In this document: piece after piece, positions 54,595 through 63,909 of the stretch
How positions within the stretch are numbered: the stretch's first letter is position 1
How the letters are laid out: each line of letters opens with the position of its first letter
DNA from: Clostridiales bacterium
Lineage (GTDB): Bacteria; Bacillota; Clostridia; Peptostreptococcales; Anaerovoracaceae
DNA length: 64,000 nt
Direction: 5' to 3'
Assembly (NCBI GenBank): GCA_009911365.1
Contig: QXXF01000003.1
Coordinates: forward strand, 124,001 to 188,000
Position numbers and translations under genes: made by a program
Notes under the pieces: model-generated
Seen by the model: only the letters and a program-made list of their open reading frames with translations
Databases searched by the model: none
Told to the model about the DNA's origin: nothing

Positions 54595-55998
54595 ATGGAT
54601 TTATTGATAAAAAATGGCACCATCGTCACAGCCACGGAAACCTATGAGGCGGACGTGGCCGTGGACGGCGGAAAGATCGCTGCCATAGGAACAGAATTCA
54701 ACGAAAAAGATTTTACAGAAGTCGCAGACGCAAAAGGAAAGTACGTTCTCCCCGGAGCCATTGATGGACATACCCATCTGGCACTGGCTTTCGGGGGAAC
54801 CATTTCCTCCGATGACTATTATGCGGGGACTAGATCCGCTGCCTGCGGCGGCACCACTACGGTCTTTGACTTTGTGCAGCAAGGTCAGGGCGAACGGATG
54901 CTGGACGCAGTGAAGCGCAGAGATGCGATGGCCTCTGTGGATGCGGCCGTGGACTATTCCTTCCATATTGGCGTAGGCGATGTCAATACAAAAGAAATGC
55001 TGGACTCTATGGAAGAAGCGGTGGAATATGGAATCCCTTCTTTCAAGGTGTTCATGGTTTATGACTTTGGCGTGGATGACGGTTCTTTTTACAAAGTGCT
55101 GCAAAAATCCACGGAGATCGGCGCCCTGGTAGGCGTACATGCGGAAAACCGAGATGTGAACAACCTGCTGGTGGAACGGTATCTTAGCGAAGGAAAGACA
55201 GAAGCCTGGTGGCACTACATGGCGAAAAACGAAATGGTAGAGGGCGAAGCTGACGTGCGGGCCATTAACTTGGCAAAAATGGCGGGAGCACCGCTTTATA
55301 TCGTCCACCTGGCTGATGAAATGGGCATGAAGGCTGTGACAGAAGCGCAAAATGAGGGCTATCCGATCTTTGCAGAAACCTGTCCTCAGTACTTGCACTT
55401 TACAAATGAAGTTTATAAAAGAGAGCGGGGTAGAGATTTCGTCTGCTCACCGCCAATGAAAAACCAGGCATCTCAGGATGCTATTTGGGATGGCATCCAA
55501 AACGGCAGCATCACCACTGTAGCCACGGACCACTGCCCGTTCACGCAGGCGGAAAAGGACTGGGGCATCACAAAGAAAGATGGCACGCCAGGAGACTTCA
55601 CCACAATCCCGAATGGATGCGCTGGCGTGGAGAACATGTATCCATATATGCTGGCTCAGGCAGTTTCTGGCAGGATCACTATGAACAAAGCCGTAGAGTT
55701 ATGTGCGACCAATCCATCCAAACTCTTTGGATTGGATTACTGCAAGGGAGCCATTCGAGTAGGCCTGGATGCGGATCTGGTGATCTACGATCCGGAAAAG
55801 GCGTTCACCATTACCAACGATGCGATGCATGGAGACACGGATCATACGATTTGGGAAGGCGTTCAGCTAAAGGGCTATCCGGAAGCGACTTACAGCAGAG
55901 GCAATCTGGTCTTCAAGGATGGAGAGTTTCTTGGAAAACGGGGAGATGGAAAGCTGATCAAATGCAAGAAACTGAGCTTCACAGGCCCGGAACTATAG
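54595..55998 (+). CDS. Dihydropyrimidinase / D-hydantoinase
   Basis: 467 residues, amidohydrolase superfamily. Metal residues: DGHTHL (His58, His60), carboxylated lysine in PSFKVFMVYDFG, VGVHAENRDV, YIVHLADEMG and the catalytic Asp in ATDHCPFTQ. It opens dihydrouracil to N-carbamoyl-beta-alanine. CAAGGAG precedes the ATG. Position after preTA favours dihydropyrimidinase over hydantoinase specificity. Confidence 0.93.
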   Translation: MDLLIKNGTIVTATETYEADVAVDGGKIAAIGTEFNEKDFTEVADAKGKYVLPGAIDGHTHLALAFGGTISSDDYYAGTRSAACGGTTTVFDFVQQGQGERMLDAVKRRDAMASVDAAVDYSFHIGVGDVNTKEMLDSMEEAVEYGIPSFKVFMVYDFGVDDGSFYKVLQKSTEIGALVGVHAENRDVNNLLVERYLSEGKTEAWWHYMAKNEMVEGEADVRAINLAKMAGAPLYIVHLADEMGMKAVTEAQNEGYPIFAETCPQYLHFTNEVYKRERGRDFVCSPPMKNQASQDAIWDGIQNGSITTVATDHCPFTQAEKDWGITKKDGTPGDFTTIPNGCAGVENMYPYMLAQAVSGRITMNKAVELCATNPSKLFGLDYCKGAIRVGLDADLVIYDPEKAFTITNDAMHGDTDHTIWEGVQLKGYPEATYSRGNLVFKDGEFLGKRGDGKLIKCKKLSFTGPEL

Positions 55999-56013
55999 AT
56001 CAAGGAGACAAGA

Positions 56014-57558
56014 ATGGCAGACATTTACGAGCAATATCGAGAAAAACGGGAAGCTCTCAAAATAAAGAACAACCCAAAACGGGTAGACAAAATGCACAAT
56101 GCGGGAAAGCTCACCGCAGAAGAACGAATCGATGGATTTTTTGATCCAAACACTTATATCGAAATGAAGCCTTGGACCAAGAACCGCTGTGCGGACTTTG
56201 GTCTGAACAAAAAGGATCTGGGAAATGAAGGCATCCTCTGCGGCTATGGGAACGTAGGCGGCAGACCGGTCTTCGCCTATGCTAACGATGTGACGATCAT
56301 GGGTGGTTCCATGGGAGAAGCGGGCAGAGATAAAATCATGAACTGCTTTGAAAAAGCCATGGAGTCAGGTCATCCGATGATTTCCTTTAACGATGCGGCT
56401 GGAGCGAGGATCCAAGAAGGCGTTTCCGCGCTCCACGCCTATTGCTCCACATTTGGCAAGACCAGTGTGGCTTCAGGCTGGATCCCGCAGATTTCCATTA
56501 TACTTGGGACCTGTGCGGGCGGCACGTCTTACTGTGCGGCATTGACAGATTTTATCATTCAGGTGAACCCGATTGGGAAAATGTTTATCACCGGACCGGC
56601 GGTTATCGAATCGGTTACTGGAGAAAAAACCACTTTTGAGGAAATCGGAGGAGCTGGGGTCCATGGCCGAATCACAGGCCTGGCGCACTTTGTTGTCAAT
56701 TCTGAGCAGGAAGCTTTTGCTGTAGCAAAGCGTCTCCTTTCTTTCCTGCCTGCAAATAGCAAGGAAGACCCGCCGAGATACGCAGAAAACGACCCGATCA
56801 ACAGAAAAACGCCAGAAATCAGGGACATCATCCCTGTGGATGCGCAAAAGTCCTTTGACATGAAGGATGTGATCCGCAGTTTTGTTGACAACCGGGATTT
56901 CATGGAAGTGCAGGAGAATTTTGCGCAAAACATGGTAGTGGGCTTTGCCCGCCTTGGCGGAGAAACCGTGGGGATCGTAGGGAACCAGCCGAAAATATTG
57001 GCAGGCTGCATTGACGTGAACGCTTCTTGGAAAGCAGCTAGGTTCGTGCGGTTCTGTGATTGCTATAATATCCCGATCATCACTTTGGCAGATACGCCAG
57101 GCTATCTTCCAGGCGTGAAGCAGGAGCACAATGGCATCATCCGAAACGGCGCAAAGCTTCTCTTCGCCTATTCGGAGGCCACGGTTCCAAAGATCACAGT
57201 GGTGGTCAGAAAGGATTATGGCGGTGCGTACTCAGCCATGTGTGGAAAAGGCATGGGAGCTGATTTTGTTTTCGCCTTGCCGACCGGAGAGCTGGCTATC
57301 ATGGGAGCGGACGGCGCAGCTAACATCGTGTTTAAACACGAGATTGCAGAAGCCAAAGATCAGGAAGCCAAGAGAAAGGAATTGACGGAAACTTACAAAG
57401 AAGTGTTCCTGAACCCATACAAAGGAGCGGAGTATGGCATTGTGGACGATGTGCTCGATCCAGAAGACCTGCGAAGCAGGATCATTCGGGACTTGCGGAT
57501 CATTCGCAACAAAAAGCCATCCGTGCCTTACAAAAAACACTCAAACATACCACTTTAA
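56014..57558 (+). CDS. Acyl-CoA carboxyltransferase (MmdA/PccB-like), candidate malonyl-CoA decarboxylase subunit
   Basis: 514 residues with both carboxyltransferase halves. The N half: SFNDAAGARIQEGVSALHAY and LGTCAGGTSYCAALTDF. The C half: LADTPGYLPGVKQEHNGIIR, RKDYGGAYSAMCGKGMGADF and ELAIMGADGAANIVFK. Such proteins move a carboxyl group between an acyl-CoA and biotin (propionyl-CoA carboxylase beta, methylmalonyl-CoA decarboxylase alpha). No biotin carrier or membrane decarboxylase subunit is in the window. In this operon, decarboxylation of malonyl-CoA to acetyl-CoA is the suggested use. 15 bases after the hydantoinase gene. Confidence 0.85.
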   Translation: MADIYEQYREKREALKIKNNPKRVDKMHNAGKLTAEERIDGFFDPNTYIEMKPWTKNRCADFGLNKKDLGNEGILCGYGNVGGRPVFAYANDVTIMGGSMGEAGRDKIMNCFEKAMESGHPMISFNDAAGARIQEGVSALHAYCSTFGKTSVASGWIPQISIILGTCAGGTSYCAALTDFIIQVNPIGKMFITGPAVIESVTGEKTTFEEIGGAGVHGRITGLAHFVVNSEQEAFAVAKRLLSFLPANSKEDPPRYAENDPINRKTPEIRDIIPVDAQKSFDMKDVIRSFVDNRDFMEVQENFAQNMVVGFARLGGETVGIVGNQPKILAGCIDVNASWKAARFVRFCDCYNIPIITLADTPGYLPGVKQEHNGIIRNGAKLLFAYSEATVPKITVVVRKDYGGAYSAMCGKGMGADFVFALPTGELAIMGADGAANIVFKHEIAEAKDQEAKRKELTETYKEVFLNPYKGAEYGIVDDVLDPEDLRSRIIRDLRIIRNKKPSVPYKKHSNIPL

Positions 57559-57668
57559 ATATGCTTTACAAACGAGTTGACAGGCATATGTACGCCGGAT
57601 GTGTGTGCTCGGCGGGCATATGTCTGTTGATTAGCGCAGTTTTTTAATGCGTTCGAGGAGGATGATAA

Positions 57669-58502
57669 ATGGATGTAAAATTAATCGCTCTAGATCTAGA
57701 TGGGACGACTCTGAATTCAGAAAACGAATTGACAGAAAACACAAAGGCAGCTTTGACAGAAGCGGCTCGCCGCGGAATTCAGGTAGTGCCAGTGACTGGA
57801 AGATGTTACAGTGCGCTGCCCCAGGAACTGCTTAATCTAGACGATGGAAATTGTGTCCACTATGCGGTTACTTCCAATGGAGCAGAGATCCGCAAGGCGG
57901 ACACGGGGGAAATCCTGTACCAGAACTACATCGACCCGATTGGGATCGGAGAAATCAAGAAGGTGCTTTATAAAAAGGACATTATGACAGAAGTATACGT
58001 AAAAGGCAATGCGCATATTGAGAAATGCTATTATGACAAGGTGCAGGCAGGCAGGATCTCCTACCGGGGGCGGGATTATGTCCTGTCCACTAGAGTCCCT
58101 GTACGGGGCGCGCTCAACCTTTTAGACGTGCATAATCATAAAATCGAAAAAGTGGCTGTTTATTTTAAACCAGGATCCCCGCAGAGCAGGATTAAAGAAG
58201 AATTTGAAGCCATAGAGCACGCCCACGTCACGTCTTCGGGCCGTAACAACATAGAGTTGATTGCAGAAGGCTGCAGCAAGGCTAAAACACTGGAAGTTTT
58301 GTGTGAAAAACTGAACCTCACCATGTCACAGGTCATGGCTATGGGGGACAGTAAAAACGACCTTGAAATGCTGGATGCGGCGGGCCTTTCCATTGCTATG
58401 GGAAACGCGGAAAGCGAAGTGAAATATCGTGCGGATCACCTGACGACCAGCAATGATCAAGACGGCGTGGCGGAGGCCATCAACAAATATATCGTACAGT
58501 AA
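57669..58502 (+). CDS. Cof-type HAD-IIB phosphatase
   Basis: 277 residues. Motif I LDLDGTTLNS (Asp9, Asp11), motif II PVTGRCYS, motif III Lys in CSKAKTLEVL and motif IV MGDSKNDLEML. Family members dephosphorylate sugar phosphates, flavin or nucleotide compounds. GAGGAGGA precedes the start. Lies in the pyrimidine operon after a 110-base gap holding a CATATG-centred inverted repeat (57581-57627). Its role there is unclear. Confidence 0.88.
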   Translation: MDVKLIALDLDGTTLNSENELTENTKAALTEAARRGIQVVPVTGRCYSALPQELLNLDDGNCVHYAVTSNGAEIRKADTGEILYQNYIDPIGIGEIKKVLYKKDIMTEVYVKGNAHIEKCYYDKVQAGRISYRGRDYVLSTRVPVRGALNLLDVHNHKIEKVAVYFKPGSPQSRIKEEFEAIEHAHVTSSGRNNIELIAEGCSKAKTLEVLCEKLNLTMSQVMAMGDSKNDLEMLDAAGLSIAMGNAESEVKYRADHLTTSNDQDGVAEAINKYIVQ

Positions 58503-58603
58503 GGCCAAAGTCCCGAAATCATCATGTTTTAGGATTTTCCACAAACAATGAACCAAATTTTCCATAAGAAAACAATCAAATAAAAATAGAGAGGAATTTT
58601 AAC

Positions 58604-59923
58604 ATGTCTCAAATAAAAGATAAAAGCTTACAATATAACTTACATTCTTGGAGTGCCCAGAAGGCCATCAATCCGAAAGTCGTCACAAAGGCAGAGGGAA
58701 TTTATTTCTGGGATGAAGACGGGAACAAGTATTATGATATGTCATCTCAGTTGGTAAACTCCAATCTGGGTCATGGCAACAAAGCCATCGGTCAAGCCAT
58801 CAAAGACCAGGTGGACAAACTTTCCTTCATCAGCCCGGCTTTCGCGGTGGATGTAAGATCAGACGCAGCAGAAGCGATCGTTAAGATGTCAGGCATGAAG
58901 AACGCTAAAGTGTTCTTTACCAACGCTGGCGCAGAATCCAATGAAAACGCAATCAAAATGGCAAAGCAGTATACTGGAAAATGGAAGATTTTCTCCATGT
59001 ACCGCTGCTACCACGGCTCATCCGCTGGTGCTGGAATGCTCACTGGCGAACCAAGACACTTTGCCAACGAACCAGGGCCTGCTGGTTTCATCAAGTATGA
59101 TGGTCCTTATGCCTACAGAGCGCCAAAGCAGGTAAACTTTAAAGATGAAGACGATATCGCAGATTTTTATCTGGAACTGCTAGAAAACCAGATCCTGTAT
59201 GAAGGTCCTGACAGCATTGCGGCGATTTTCATGGAAAGCGTCGTAGGTTCCAACGGCATTCTGATTCCGCCGAAAAAATGGGTAAAAGGCGTGCGGGAAC
59301 TTTGCACCAGATTCAATATTGTCATGGTCTGTGATGAAGTCATGGCTGGCTGGTACAGAACTGGAAAAGCCTTTGCGTTCCACAATTTTGACATCGAACC
59401 AGACCTGGTGACATTCGCCAAAGGCGTAACTTGCGGTTACGTTCCAATCGGCGGTGTGATCGTTTCTGAAAAGATCCAAAAGTATTTTGACGATCACAAG
59501 ATGATGTGCGGCCTGACTTACAATGCGCATCCAGTAGGCTGCGCAGCTGCCATTGCGACCATCGAAGAATACAAGAATTTGAACATCGAAGAAAACGTAG
59601 CAAAGCAGGGAAAAGTGCTGCGGGAAATCCTGGAAGGATTCGCCAAGAAGCACCCTTGCGTAGGAGAAATCCGTCAGATCGGTTTGTTCTCTGCGATGGA
59701 GATCGTCAAGGACGATGCGGGCACGCCGATCGTTTCCTTCAACAATGATCCAGAAGGCATTATGCCGAAGATCATCGGAATGCTGATGCAGGAAGGATTC
59801 TTTACTTATGCCCATGAAAACATGATCGTCGTAGCACCGCCTCTGATCATCACAGAAGAAGAGCTGCGGGCCGGCATGGCGATCATGGACAAGATCCTGG
59901 ATTCTGTGGACAAAATGATATAG
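58604..59923 (+). CDS. Class III aminotransferase, probable beta-alanine transaminase
   Basis: 439 residues, PLP type I omega-transaminase. PLP lysine Lys273 in TFAKGVTCGYVPIG, aspartate in MVCDEVMAGWYRTG, and FFTNAGAESNENAIKMAK near residue 105. It resembles beta-alanine/taurine:pyruvate or 2-oxoglutarate aminotransferases. In this setting it converts beta-alanine to malonate semialdehyde, feeding the acylating dehydrogenase at 45700. GAGAGGAA precedes the ATG. A terminator follows at 59996. Confidence 0.87.
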   Translation: MSQIKDKSLQYNLHSWSAQKAINPKVVTKAEGIYFWDEDGNKYYDMSSQLVNSNLGHGNKAIGQAIKDQVDKLSFISPAFAVDVRSDAAEAIVKMSGMKNAKVFFTNAGAESNENAIKMAKQYTGKWKIFSMYRCYHGSSAGAGMLTGEPRHFANEPGPAGFIKYDGPYAYRAPKQVNFKDEDDIADFYLELLENQILYEGPDSIAAIFMESVVGSNGILIPPKKWVKGVRELCTRFNIVMVCDEVMAGWYRTGKAFAFHNFDIEPDLVTFAKGVTCGYVPIGGVIVSEKIQKYFDDHKMMCGLTYNAHPVGCAAAIATIEEYKNLNIEENVAKQGKVLREILEGFAKKHPCVGEIRQIGLFSAMEIVKDDAGTPIVSFNNDPEGIMPKIIGMLMQEGFFTYAHENMIVVAPPLIITEEELRAGMAIMDKILDSVDKMI

Positions 59924-59995
59924 CAGCCACGGATTTGAATGGATTAGGAATTTTAGCAAGCAACACACTCTCTTAATCATAACAGGTACAACACG

Positions 59996-60024
59996 AAACC
60001 CGCTTTCACAAATGAGCGGGTTTT
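59996..60024 (+). terminator. Terminator of the pyrimidine operon
   Basis: AACCCGCT (59997-60004) pairs with AGCGGGTT (60015-60022) and continues TTG. Confidence 0.88.
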
Positions 60025-60111
60025 GTGGATTAAGAGGAAATAAATAGATCAGAAAGAGGTCGATTTTATGCTGAAAGACGGCAAATACGGAACCCCGAAA
60101 AAAACCATGGG

Positions 60112-60831
60112 ATGACTAAAAGTAAGCGTAGTGCGACTCAGTGGCATGATATCATCGCAAAGGATCGGTCCATGACAGTGATCATTGAGCTGATTCAGGA
60201 AATCGCAGGGATTAATGCCACTGTATTGATTACCGGAGAGTCAGGCACAGGAAAAAACAATCCAAAGAGTGGGCGGCATTGAAGAAATCAAGGTGGATGT
60301 ACGTGTGATCGCCGTCTCTAACAAGGATTTGAAGGCAATGGTTTCAGAAGGGATGTTCAGGGAAGATCTTTTTTATAGGCTAAATGTGATACCCATACAG
60401 ATTCCTCCCCTTAGAGAACGGCCAGAGGATCTTTTATTGATGATCATGGATTTCTTGAAGAAAGCCAATAAAACTTACAATAAGAATAAAGTCCTAGCAT
60501 CCAATACCATTGCGGCCTTGCTGAAATATGACTGGCCTGGAAACGTCAGAGAGCTTGAAAACATTATTAACCGGCTGGTGATCACATCAAAGAATTCCAC
60601 GATTTCTCCGGACCAGCTGCCAACCTATATGCATGACAGCGTCAGTGTTGTGGCTGACATAGCGATCAATCATAATATGAATTTGAACGATGCCATGAAA
60701 ATGTGCGAGAGACGCATTCTCAATGACGCATTGACAAAATACAAGAGTTCTAAAAAATGGCTGAAGTATTAGGCATTGATCAATCCACTGTGATCAGAAA
60801 GCTAAAAAAACATCATCTTAAAATAAAATAA
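60112..60831 (+). pseudogene. Sigma-54 activator, internally deleted and frameshifted
   Basis: Begins KSKRSATQWHDIIAKDRSM with Walker A VLITGESGTGK. It then jumps directly to KTIQRVGGIEEIKVDVRVIA, losing the GAFTGA loop and Walker B (about 90 codons), at matching GGAAAA runs. Later PPLRERPEDLL and WPGNVRELENIINRLV are intact. Near 60758 a missing base in an A run moves the final helix-turn-helix (MAEVLGIDQSTVIRKLKKHH, end 60831) out of frame. It would have controlled the following TRAP operon. Confidence 0.85.
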
Positions 60832-60870
60832 TTGGCAGTATTGCTAATCAAAAGGCAGAGTTGCCAACGA

Positions 60871-60915
60871 GCGATCGCAAAACAGGAGAAAAAAATAGTT
60901 TTGCGGTCGCTTTAT
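60871..60915 (+). terminator. Terminator, first of two
   Basis: GCGATCGCAAAAC (60871-60883) and GTTTTGCGGTCGC (60898-60910), then TTTATTT. Confidence 0.85.
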
Positions 60916-60940
60916 TTATTTCTGTAAAATACAAAAGAAC

Positions 60941-60962
60941 GCCTGAAAACTCAGGCTTTTTT
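60941..60962 (+). terminator. Terminator, second of two
   Basis: GCCTGA (60941-60946), loop, TCAGGC (60951-60956), TTTTTT. Confidence 0.8.
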
Positions 60963-60999
60963 GGTGCCTGCGGGGGATGGACAGCATAAGTAGACCAAT

Positions 61000-61014
61000 T
61001 GGCATAAGATTTGC
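61000..61014 (+). promoter_or_regulatory. Sigma-54 promoter of the TRAP operon
   Basis: TGGCAT (61000-61005), 5 bases, TTGC (61011-61014), about 90 bases before the first TRAP gene. Confidence 0.8.
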
Positions 61015-61102
61015 TTTAAATAACGACATAGACTATTTCACGGACACAGCGGAATAGTCTATGCAATCATTCAAAGGTTAGAGTTTTTAAGTTAGGAGGA
61101 AA

Positions 61103-62137
61103 ATGATGTTGAAACGAAAAAAACTGATGCCAGTATGTATTTTGATGCTTGTGCTTGCCATGGTGTTCACGGGGTGCGGTGGTAAAGGAGACGGAGATTC
61201 GGGGTCCGTCACTTTAAGGTTAGCATCGGATGCGCCTGAAGATCATATCGCAACAGGGATCAATAAAGAGCTTTGTGACATGGTCCAGGAACAGACAGAC
61301 GGACGAGTAACGATTAAATATTATCCAGGAAGCCAGTTGGGAGGCTACGAAACCGTGTACGATGAACTGAAAATGGGTTCAATCGATTGTGCGCAGATTT
61401 CTCTGCCAGATGCTAACGATTCAAGGCTGAGTATGCCCTATGTCCCATATTTAGCCACAAACTTTGATGAGGCAAAGATTCTGTACGGAAAAGACTCATA
61501 CATGACAAAGACATTTACGGGGCTTACAAAAAAAGATCATGTAAAGTTCTTAGGATGGGTATTGGAAGGCTTTATTGGAACAGGCCTTACAAAAGAGCCG
61601 AATGATATCAAAACCCCTGAAAGCAAAAAGAACGTAAAGCTGCGGGTTTCACAGACGATCCCTTTGTTGTACCTAGGTGAAGACTTACACTATAATACAG
61701 TCACTATCCCATACGCAGAGGTTCCGACCGCGATTCAGACCAATGTGGTGGATGGCTAGAACGGCGGAACCGCCAATATGAATTACGCATGGCTGGGCGA
61801 TGTGATTAAGTATTATTATTGTAACTACATACATGCGGAGGCCACCTGTTATGTGGCCAGTGAGAAAGCTTTGGAAAAGCTCAGTGATGAAGACAGAGCC
61901 ATTGTGGAAGAATGCTTTTGGCAGCAAAGTGCGAAGACCTTTGACGCTGCTAAAGAAAATGAAGACAAATATATGAAAAAACTAGAGGATAAGGGTGTGA
62001 AAGTGCACAGGTTTACCGAAGAAGAGGTGAAAGAAAACGCAGAATATGTGAGAGATGTTACATGGAAAAGACTAGAAAAAGATTGGGGAAAAGAGACGAT
62101 CGAGGGTTTGAGAAATGATATCGAGACTCTTTTGTGA
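61103..62137 (+). pseudogene. TRAP transporter substrate-binding protein (DctP family) with one in-frame TAG
   Basis: Lipoprotein signal with lipobox VFTGC near residue 23, then LRLASDAPEDHIATGINKEL and IKYYPGSQLGGYETVYDELK, typical DctP. The frame is open for 344 codons except for TAG at 61757-61759 (VVDG-stop-NGGTANM), where relatives have Trp or Gln. No other lesion is seen. Without suppression it ends before the last third of the binding fold. Substrate unknown, probably an organic acid. Confidence 0.85.
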
Positions 62138-62232
62138 ACATCGGACCACTAGTTTGAACAGATTGGTTTAAAATTGCGGGAACGTACCGTATGACGCAGT
62201 GCGTTCCCATACTGGAAAGGAGGGCGTTATGC

Positions 62233-62753
62233 TTGGATAGATGGAAAGAAAACATTGGAATAAAGGCTTTGACAAAGTTTTTACGCATAGGACTGATCGT
62301 ATTAGGAATCATCGTTACATTGATCCTATTCGTGGAAACAGCAGGTCGTTTGTTCAACCATAACTTTGCGGGTTATGAAGAAATATTGATCATCGTAGTG
62401 TTCTGGCTTTATATGTTCGGCTGTGCGCATGCCAGCTTTGAAAACAGCCACATAAAGGCAGATATCCTTGATCTGATGATAAAAAAGGATTCTATAAGAG
62501 ATTTTGTTCATTTGATCAAATGGACTCTGACGTTTGTGTTAGGAATTGTGTTATGTTATTGGGCTGCGTAGTTAGTGATCTGGTCCGTGACACAAGGCAA
62601 TGAAACGACTGTATATCGGATTCCATTGGCCAGGCGGCGATTGTTTTTGGACTAGCTGTGTCCACACTATTTAATGCGCTCTATCTTTATGAGGAAATAA
62701 AAGGCTTGAAAGCAAAGTATCTGAACAAAGGAAATAAGGAGGTGACGCCATGA
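62233..62753 (+). pseudogene. TRAP small membrane subunit (DctQ) with TAG and frameshift
   Basis: Starts at TTG 62233 behind AAAGGAGGG. Membrane helices include FLRIGLIVLGIIVTLILFVE and IVVFWLYMFGCAHASFENSH. In-frame TAG at 62569-62571 (LCYWAA-stop-LVIWSV). A small indel near 62626 then shifts to the frame IGQAAIVFGLAVSTLFNALY, ending in TGA 62751-62753 overlapping the next ATG. Confidence 0.8.
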
Positions 62754-63898
62754 GCACGGTACTTATATCCATTGCGATTTTAGTGGTAGTGTTGATCATA
62801 GGTGTACCAATTCCTTTTGCGTTTCTAGCGTCTACGCTGACGATCATTATGCTGGGCGGATACGACTACTCGTTTCTAGTGCCTTATGGGTACACAGAAG
62901 CTGGCTCTATCATCATCGTTGCGGTGCTTTAGCAGGCACTGTCATGTATTGGTTCCATCATGCTGCCCAGGACGTACGCTGCGGGATATCCAAAAGGCGT
63001 TTCTTCAGCGCTGATTTCAAGTGCGTCCCTGCTGGGACTGTTGATACCTCCCAGCATCAATATGATCTTGTACGCTTTTGTGGGAGGTCAATCGGTCCTG
63101 GCGTGTTTTCTCGCCACCATCATCCCAGGAATCATTCTCATGATCTTACTTAGCGGAACTAATATTTTCCTGTTGAGAAACAATGCGGACATTGTTGTCA
63201 GACCAAAGGCTGAAATGAAAGTTTATATGAGACATGCGGGTGTGACTTTAAAGAAGGCCATACCAGCGATCATTTCACCAGTGATCATATTAGGCGGAAT
63301 CTATTCTGGAATCATGACACCCACAGAAGCAGCGGCTGTCGCGGTCATTTACTCCATACCGGTAGGCTGGATCATCTATAAGGGCATTAACGTTCAGACC
63401 ATGAAGGAGTGCTTCGTGTACGCGGGGACCACTGCGGGAGCTGTGCTGATCATGCTTTTTTCTGTCATGATACTATCGGGGCTGTACGTTATGGAAGATG
63501 TTCCAGGCATGATCCTCGATACGCTGCTGAGCATATCGGACAATAAAGTGGTACTCGTTATTTTTATCAATGTGTTTCTGATCCTCATTGGCATGATCAT
63601 GGATGATACTAGTGCGATTCTGCTGACCACGCCGATCATGGTGCCAGCGATCACTGCGCTTGGTATCAACCCTGTGCATTATGCTGCGCTCATGGCTATC
63701 AATTTAGGGTTGGGCTGTGTGACGCCGCCCTGCGCGCCGTTCTTGTATTTTGGATCCAGAGTCGGCGGAGCACCAGTGAGCGAGATGTTAAAGCCAACGC
63801 TATGGTTTATTTTATGCGCATGGCTGCCAACATTGATTATCGTAACATACATTCCAGGAATTTCGTTATTCCTGCCATCCCTGTTTGGTTACATATAA
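62750..63898 (+). pseudogene. TRAP large membrane subunit (DctM) with internal deletion
   Basis: The first 60 codons are normal (VVVLIIGVPIPFAFLASTL, ending AVL-stop at 62930-62932). After AGTVM in a shifted frame the sequence jumps to IGSIMLPRTYAAGYPKGVSS and reads intact to 63898 (PTEAAAVAVIYSIPVGWIIY, MDDTSAILLTTPIMVPAIT, GLGCVTPPCAPFLYFGSRVG). About 100 family residues between are missing. The permease cannot be complete. Confidence 0.85.
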
Positions 63899-63909
63899 AA
63901 GGTGCGGAT

